Shown here: positions 6,767-10,761 of the stretch, piece by piece
Layout of the letters: the number at the start of each line of letters is the position of its first letter
Numbering within the stretch: position 1 is the stretch's first letter
DNA from: WHSM01 sp050701635
GTDB taxonomy: Bacteria > Actinomycetota > Actinomycetes > Mycobacteriales > Micromonosporaceae
Reading direction: 5' to 3'
NCBI GenBank assembly: GCA_050701635.1
Contig: JBOGDF010000189.1
Location: 1-10,761 of the forward strand
Length of the DNA stretch: 10,761 bases
The notes under the pieces: generated by a model
What the model saw: only the letters and a program-made list of their open reading frames with translations
What the model was told of the DNA's origin: nothing
Database searches by the model: none
Position numbers and translations under genes: made by a program

Positions 6767-7229
6767 CTCAGCCTCGTCACCGTGGCGGGCGTACGGATCC
6801 GTGCCGTCTCGTGCCGCCACTGCGGGTGCCAGGCTCCGGCATCGTCAACATCGACGCGGCTGAAGCCGGCGACGAGCATCGCGTGGGAGTCCAGCGGGTT
6901 CGTGTGCTCCCACCTACGTCGTTCCTCGGCGGTCACCAGCCGCGGCCGCTTGAATACGAAGGCCGCCCGGACGAGCACCTTCAGCAGCAGATCGCGCTCC
7001 ACAGGCTTGGCCGGTACGGCGATATGCCCGCAGGTCGTCGCGCATGAGTAGGCGCGAGACCCGTCTGCACCGCGACCAGCAGCCGACAGGAGCTACGCCA
7101 CAACAGACCCCGCAGGATCCACAGGTCCTGCCGGACGGGGCGCTCCCAACGGCCACCGGGCGCCGACGCGGAACTCACCGCGTCCCGACGCGGCAGCCGA
7201 GGCACAGAGGCACGCCCAATTGCCTTCAT
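6763..7229 (-). pseudogene. Zinc-ribbon protein resembling serine-recombinase Cys-rich region, frameshifted
   Basis: Translation from the ATG at 7229 (ATGA overlap with the preceding stop) gives VRQDLWILRGLLWRSSCRLL and VAVQTG. A one-base loss at about 7056-7062 then shifts the frame. In the next frame the protein continues RAYSCATTCGHIAVPAKPVE, followed by RDLLLKVLVRAAFVFKR, and ends at 6763. The pattern of GLL, a Cys knuckle, Y-x-C-x3-C-G-x-I and a downstream V-E helix resembles the recombinase zinc beta-ribbon region. There is no catalytic serine domain before it, and the span fits only about 155 codons, so the ancestor was probably a small stand-alone zinc-ribbon protein. The first knuckle keeps only one Cys (RSSC), another sign of decay. 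Function is unknown. Confidence 0.45.
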
Positions 7230-7504
7230 CGACTGTCCCTGATCTCGTCGCCCAGGTGGTCCGTCAAGCCAGCGGCCACGAAGTGCTGGTGCGACACCCA
7301 TTCGCCCGGCCGTGAGGGGAGGACACGCGGAGCGAGCGGGTGGGTGTCACCTCCAATACCCGGCATGGCAGCCCGGTGGGCGGTACCGCGCCGGGGAGAC
7401 CTGTAGGCAGCGACCACCACGGCGGCGCCGTGCCAGCGTCGGGATTCGGTGGGCGGTGCGGCGGACCGGATCAGTGGTTGGTGGGTGCCTGACGGGGTGT
7501 TCAT
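7226..7504 (-). CDS. Small hypothetical protein (92 aa), divergent from HTH-TPR gene
   Basis: The ATG at 7504 has AGGAA ten bases upstream on the minus strand, codons end mostly in G or C, and the stop overlaps the next ATG as ATGA, so I treat it as real. The protein is basic and Pro/Arg/His-rich in the middle. It ends in a more protein-like segment, EWVSHQHFVAAGLTDHLGDE, before the stop. There is no signal peptide, membrane segment or motif I recognise. It heads a three-ORF minus-strand unit that faces away from the HTH-TPR regulator across a 163-nt intergenic region, so it is a natural target for that regulator. Confidence 0.5.
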   Translation of the reverse strand: MNTPSGTHQPLIRSAAPPTESRRWHGAAVVVAAYRSPRRGTAHRAAMPGIGGDTHPLAPRVLPSRPGEWVSHQHFVAAGLTDHLGDEIRDSR

Positions 7505-7560
7505 TTGGTAGCCGTTCCTGATTGGATCTGTTGACCGGTACGACACCGAGCACACCGTGC

Positions 7561-7579
7561 GTGGTGACGTGGTCACAAC
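7561..7579. promoter_or_regulatory. Candidate operator in the divergent intergenic region
   Basis: GTGGTGAC and GTCACAAC are 8-nt arms (7 of 8 pairs) around a GTG spacer, with a perfect core GTGAC-gtg-GTCAC at 7564-7576. It lies between the divergent starts at 7504 and 7668 and is a plausible binding site for the HTH protein encoded at 7668. In the rest of 7505-7667 I see a TTGACC at 7531-7536 and a TATCGT at 7603-7608, but no convincing matched promoter pair. Confidence 0.35.
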
Positions 7580-7667
7580 CCACCGCTACCGTCAGGTGTG
7601 GTTATCGTGTTTAGACCCCAACGGATCTATGCGTTGGCATGCGCCGCAACAGGGAAGGGGACCCGAG

Positions 7668-9041
7668 ATGGCGCGCCCGGGAAACGTCCACCTCCGTGAG
7701 GCCATCGAATCCTCCGGATGCAGCTACGACACCATCGCTCGTGCCGTGCGGCAGGTAGCCGCTGAAGCTGGCGACGCCGGGCTGCGCACGAACCGCTCGG
7801 CCGTGGCGCATTGGGTGGCCGGGACCCGACCGGAGCCCGCGACCGCGCGATACCTGGCGGAAGCCCTCACGCGCCGGCTCGGACGAGTGGTCACGGTCGA
7901 TGAGCTGGGCCTCGAAGCGACGGCACTATCCTTGCCGGACTGGAACGTTGACGCCCTGGCGTCGCTTGCCGATCTTGGAAGGACGGACGTGCAACTGGAG
8001 CGCCGGCACGTTCTCGAAGCCGCCGCCTACTCAGTGGCCGCGCTCGCGCTCCCCGGCTCGTCATGGTGGGAACGCATGGCCGCTCGTCACACCGACCGTG
8101 ACAAGGGAGTGCGAACGGTAGGCCGTGGTGATCTCGCGGCCGTCCGCGAGATGACGGCGATGTTCTCCCGGATCGACCAACGCCACGGCGGCGGGCATGG
8201 GCGTACCGCGCTGGCGCAGTACCTGACTTCCGACGTGGCGCGGTACCTGCGCGGCACCTACGCCGACGAGCGGGTGCGCAACGCGATGTTCTCCGCAGCC
8301 AGCGAGCTGGCGTACCTGGCCGGCTGGATGGCCTTCGACAACTCCGAACACGCCGTCGCGCAGCACTACTTCACGGTCGCGGTCAAGTTGGCAGCCGAGG
8401 CCGCTGATCCCGCGATGGCCGGCCACATTCTTCGTGCGATGGCACACCAGGCCACCGACCTCGGACACCCTAGACAGGGCCTCGAACTCGCCGTGGCATC
8501 GATGGACGGACAGCGATACACGCTGGCCTGTCCCCGAGAACGCGCGCTGCTCGGCGTCGTTTACGCCAAGGCACTGGGAGCTGCTGGCGACAAACGAGCC
8601 GCTGCTACCGCTCTCCTCAAGGCTGAAGACAACCTCGCTGCGGCCACGCCGGACGACGAGGAACCGGCGCGGGTGTTCTTCTTCGGGGAGGCCAGCCTCG
8701 CCCACGAAACTGCCTGCACCCTGCGGGACACCGGAGACCTCGACGGCGCATTGCGCGAGTTCAAACGCAGCGTCCGCACTCGCAAGGCCACCACGTTCAC
8801 CCGTACACATGCGGTGACGCTGGGTTATCTCGGTGCCGTGCACGCGCGCGCCGGAAACCTAGAGAAAGCGTGTGCCACCTGGTCGAAGTCCCTCGACGCT
8901 ATGGACGGCATCCACTCCGGACGAGCGCGACAGGTTGTCCGAGAGATGCGTTCGGCCCTCTCGCCGTTCAAAGGCCGAGGCGCCACCACCGCCACCGAGC
9001 TTGACCATCGCGCTGCGGCGTACCTCGCGGCGGCGTCGTAG
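7668..9041 (+). CDS. HTH-TPR transcriptional regulator (actinobacterial XRE-like)
   Basis: A 457-residue protein from the ATG at 7668, which is preceded by AGGGAAGGGG at 7651-7660. Upstream in-frame starts such as the GTG at 7557 would swallow the candidate operator and add residues unlike the family. Residues ~5-75 form a helix-turn-helix domain (HLREAIESSGCSYDTIARAV, RTNRSAVAHWVAGTRPEP). Near 110-130 is ERRHVLEAAAYSVAALALPG, a twin-arginine-like hydrophobic stretch often seen at this position in such regulators. Helical repeats of TPR type follow at ~205-275 and ~333-420 (LAYLAGWMAFD, HYFTVAVKLAAEA, AHETACTLRDTGDLDGALRE, TLGYLGAVHARAGNLEKA). It probably senses a peptide, protein or small molecule through the TPR part. 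The TrmO-like gene follows after a 39-nt gap and is likely co-transcribed. The target is unknown; the adjacent divergent unit is the obvious candidate. Confidence 0.82.
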   Translation: MARPGNVHLREAIESSGCSYDTIARAVRQVAAEAGDAGLRTNRSAVAHWVAGTRPEPATARYLAEALTRRLGRVVTVDELGLEATALSLPDWNVDALASLADLGRTDVQLERRHVLEAAAYSVAALALPGSSWWERMAARHTDRDKGVRTVGRGDLAAVREMTAMFSRIDQRHGGGHGRTALAQYLTSDVARYLRGTYADERVRNAMFSAASELAYLAGWMAFDNSEHAVAQHYFTVAVKLAAEAADPAMAGHILRAMAHQATDLGHPRQGLELAVASMDGQRYTLACPRERALLGVVYAKALGAAGDKRAAATALLKAEDNLAAATPDDEEPARVFFFGEASLAHETACTLRDTGDLDGALREFKRSVRTRKATTFTRTHAVTLGYLGAVHARAGNLEKACATWSKSLDAMDGIHSGRARQVVREMRSALSPFKGRGATTATELDHRAAAYLAAAS

Positions 9042-9080
9042 ATGCGTTCGACCCGTTCAAGATCAACAAATGGAGAGGCT

Positions 9081-9572
9081 GTGACAGGCGAGTCCTTCGT
9101 GGTAGAGCCCATCGCCCACGTGGTTGGCGGACGCATTGAGCCGACCGACGACTGTTGGGGCGGCACACGCTCCATCATCCGCATCGATGATCCCCGCTTC
9201 ACTCCTGAGTCAACGCAGGGCCTGGAGGAGTTCTCCCACCTGGAGGTCGTGTTCCGCTTCCACCTCACCGACCCGACAGACCTGCACTTCGGCGCCCGCA
9301 GCGCCCGCGACAACCCCGCCTGGCCAAAGGTCGGCATCTTCGGCCACCGCAACATGCGCCGCCTCAACTGGCTCGGCGTGTCCCGCTGCCGGCTACTGAA
9401 AGTCGACGGCCTTGACCTGCACGTCGAAGACCTCGACGCCGTCGATGGCACCCCGGTGCTGGACATCAAACCCTGGTTCGAGGAGTTCGGTCCACGCGGC
9501 GAGATCCGTCAAGCGCCGTGGTCAACGGAGATGCTCAAGAACTATTTCGCGCCAACACCGGACGCCCGATAG
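9081..9572 (+). CDS. TrmO/TsaA-like (UPF0066) SAM-dependent methyltransferase family protein
   Basis: 163 residues from the GTG at 9081, chosen because GGAGAGG stands at 9072-9078; an ATG at 9042, abutting the regulator's stop, would add 13 basic residues. The TsaA-domain landmarks are all present: EPIAHVV at 9-15, EEFSHLEVVF at 49-58, GIFGHR at 85-90, and LDAVDGTPVLDIKPWFEEF at 118-135. E. coli TrmO uses SAM to N6-methylate t6A37 in tRNA. Here the usual R-P-N-P-I-G reads R-L-N-W-L-G (94-99), keeping Arg, Asn and Gly but losing both prolines, so the substrate or activity may differ. It follows the HTH-TPR regulator in the same frame and direction. Its stop codon coincides with the first bases of repeat R2. 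The family is clear; the reaction is inferred. Confidence 0.82.
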   Translation: MTGESFVVEPIAHVVGGRIEPTDDCWGGTRSIIRIDDPRFTPESTQGLEEFSHLEVVFRFHLTDPTDLHFGARSARDNPAWPKVGIFGHRNMRRLNWLGVSRCRLLKVDGLDLHVEDLDAVDGTPVLDIKPWFEEFGPRGEIRQAPWSTEMLKNYFAPTPDAR

Positions 9573-9829
9573 GGATCGGTGCTCTAAGGGCCTGAGCTGC
9601 GGGTACGCCCCTTCCGGGGTGACGGCTCGGCCGCGGAATGCCGCCGTGGCGCGGGCTCGCGCTCGGCGGAGCCGGCACCGCCCAGCGTCGGTGACGTGGC
9701 GCCCAGGGCGCGGGCGTGCTGGCCCGGCTCGCGTGGTCGCGCTCGACCTTGCGGCGCGCCGCTGGCCCCAGCACCTTGCCCGAGTCGGCGGTCTCGCGGG
9801 GTGGCGCCGGGGGTCCCAGCACCGGCGGT
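9570..9829. repeat. Direct repeat R2, copy A
   Basis: 260 nt aligning with 10471-10730 at roughly 92-93% by eye (about 19 substitutions), with two single-base indels that cancel each other. Similarity begins inside the TrmO-like stop codon and ends at CGGCGGT. Four bases later R1 copy B starts, so the two repeats are joined head to tail. Here I see no gene of its own; it matches the DNA upstream of the VOC gene in copy B. Confidence 0.9.
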
Positions 9830-9833
9830 GTCT

Positions 9834-10036
9834 TCGGCGGCCGGGCGCTCAGCCCTTCTTCGAGCTGCTCCTCTACGGCACGGTCACCGGCGTGGTCGCC
9901 CTGCTCGTGGTGCTCGTCGCCGACCCCCGCGCCGTCCAGATGGCCCGCCGCGAATGGCGCCGCCGCCTCCCCCGTACCCCCGGATGATTCTTTGGGTGAA
10001 CGGCCCCTTCGGCGGCCTTCAGCTGAGCGGCTCGGC
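9834..10036. repeat. Direct repeat R1, copy B
   Basis: The second copy of the flippase 3' end, offset by 3924 bases from copy A over its well-conserved 175-nt part (9862-10036). It carries a one-base deletion near 9855-9861 relative to copy A, and it enters the 3' end of the intact VOC gene. The DNA before it is R2 copy A, not flippase sequence. Confidence 0.93.
9862..9987 (+). pseudogene. Truncated flippase gene fragment (last 41 codons)
   Basis: In frame from 9862 it encodes ELLLYGTVTGVVALLVVLVA and the basic tail, ending PRTPG-stop instead of PRTSG-stop. It lacks the first 460 residues and any start signal. The single-base deletion just upstream puts even the preceding few matching codons out of frame. 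It is a duplication scar, not a gene. Confidence 0.9.
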
Positions 10037-10459
10037 CAGTGCGACGATGATGCCCGCGGGGCCGCGTACGTAACAGAGCCGGTAGCTGTCCTCGTACTGC
10101 GCCACCTCTCCAACGAGTTCCGCGCCGTGGGCTCGCAAGCCGGCGACAGTGGCGTCGATGTCGTCGACGGTGAACATGACGCTACGTAGGCCCAGCGTGT
10201 TCCCTAGTGCGTTCTCCGGCTCAACGCGGACCGCCGTCGGGGTATGGAACTTCGTCAGCTCAAGCCGGCCGTGGCCGTCCGGGGTCCGCATCATCGCGAT
10301 GTTGACTCGGACACCGTCGAGCCTATTGACACGGTCCACCCAAGGTCCCTCGATCAGCGCCTCGCCCTCCAGCTCCATACCAAGTTCGGCAAAGAACGCA
10401 ATAGCAGCCGCAAGGTCGTCGACCACGACGCTGACGTGGTCCATCCGCTGAATCGCCAT
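10019..10459 (-). CDS. VOC-superfamily (glyoxalase/bleomycin-resistance-like) protein
   Basis: 146 residues, the standard length for a two-module vicinal-oxygen-chelate protein. The first module has DHVSVVVDDLAAAIAFFAEL at 7-26 and RLELTKFH at 65-72. The second has SVMFTVDDIDATVAGLRAHG at 93-112, DSYRLCYVRGP at 124-134 and GIIVALAEPLS at the end. Likely metal ligands are H8, E67 and E143; the place where a His often starts the second module is Ser93, so metal binding may be incomplete. VOC members include glyoxalases, dioxygenases and antibiotic-binding proteins, and the role here is not determined. The ATG at 10459 has only a weak GGGA upstream; an ATG at 10471 would add four residues. The last codons lie inside repeat R1, and the upstream region is R2, converging on the flippase fragment. 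Confidence 0.88.
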   Translation of the reverse strand: MAIQRMDHVSVVVDDLAAAIAFFAELGMELEGEALIEGPWVDRVNRLDGVRVNIAMMRTPDGHGRLELTKFHTPTAVRVEPENALGNTLGLRSVMFTVDDIDATVAGLRAHGAELVGEVAQYEDSYRLCYVRGPAGIIVALAEPLS

Positions 10460-10470
10460 GTTCCCGAGCA

Positions 10471-10730
10471 TAGGGGTCGGTGCTCTAGGGGCCCGGGCTG
10501 CGGGTACGACCCGTCCGGGGTGACGGCTCGGCGGCGGGTTGATGCCGTGGCGCGGGCACGCGCTCGGCGGAGCCGGCACCGCCCAGCGTCGGTGACGTGG
10601 CGCCCAAGGCGCGGAGTGCTGGCCCGGCTCGCGGTGGTCGCGCTCGACCTTGCGGCGCGCCGCCGGTCCCAGCACCTTGCCGGAGTCGGCGGTCTCGCGG
10701 GGCGGCGCCGGTGGTCCCAGCACCGGCGGT
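10471..10730. repeat. Direct repeat R2, copy B (upstream region of the VOC gene)
   Basis: The second copy of the 260-nt repeat. On the minus strand one frame stays open from the right window edge (10759) across the repeat and into the VOC gene without a stop. The most protein-like part is RETADSGKVLGPAARRKVER at about 10641-10700, preceded by a Pro/Thr-rich stretch. It could be the 3' end of a minus-strand gene that begins beyond the window, but open frames are common at this GC content. I see no clear promoter here, and nothing else in 10731-10761. Confidence 0.88.
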
Positions 10731-10761
10731 ACGGCGCCGGGGGTACGGGTCGGCGTACCGG

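Noticed and set aside
7557..7667. An upstream GTG start for the HTH-TPR regulator
   Set aside because: It would add 37 residues unlike the family and include the candidate operator. The ATG at 7668 has a good ribosome-binding site and begins right before the HTH.
9412..9987. A 191-codon plus-strand frame joining TrmO-like DNA, R2 and the flippase tail
   Set aside because: Only the last 41 codons resemble a protein, and these are the duplicated flippase end. The rest is out-of-frame TrmO and R2 sequence.
5909..10036. R1 as attL/attR of an integrative element in the flippase 3' end
   Set aside because: The position would suit site-specific integration. However, no intact integrase lies between the copies, the repeat is far longer than a typical core, and the interleaved R2 pair fits duplication plus replacement better. 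It is not fully excluded.

Overview
The window is very GC-rich, with strong G/C preference at third codon positions, genes packed head to tail, GTG starts and frequent 'gtac'. This fits an actinomycete, and Micromonosporaceae (Micromonospora-like) is my best guess. The taxon is an inference from style, not a database match.

Left part (1-6063): one rightward operon that looks like part of a surface or secreted glycan (or glycosylated metabolite) locus. It encodes two tandem paralogous sugar C-methyltransferase-type proteins (the first cut by the window edge), a family-2 glycosyltransferase, a secreted three-domain beta-sandwich protein with a Pro/Thr linker, and a multi-pass Wzx/MurJ-like flippase. 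Stops and starts are 1 nt apart or overlap as ATGA for the first four genes. A 57-nt gap holding a strong hairpin precedes the flippase.

Right part (5909-10761): a mosaic built from two direct repeats. R1 (5909-6112 and 9834-10036) is the 3' end of the flippase gene plus the last codons of a VOC-protein gene. R2 (9570-9829 and 10471-10730) is the DNA just upstream of the VOC gene. The order is R1-A, 3.46 kb, R2-A, R1-B, VOC gene, R2-B. The window therefore contains two tandem units with the same ends and different contents. Unit B keeps an intact VOC gene. In unit A the VOC gene is gone except for five codons and the stop, and accessory DNA sits in its place.

That accessory DNA has mixed and locally lower GC. 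On the minus strand it holds a small hypothetical gene, a frameshifted zinc-ribbon protein resembling the Cys-rich part of serine recombinases, and a third short ORF. All three are linked by ATGA overlaps, and the third runs into a beheaded, frameshifted family-4 glycosyltransferase. On the plus strand, divergent from these, are an HTH-TPR regulator and a TrmO/TsaA-like protein. A near-palindrome in the divergent intergenic region is a candidate operator.

No tRNA, rRNA, CRISPR array, intact transposase or intact integrase was seen. The most notable points are the tandem-unit/cassette-replacement architecture and the HTH-TPR plus variant TrmO pair next to a coupled small-ORF mini-operon.
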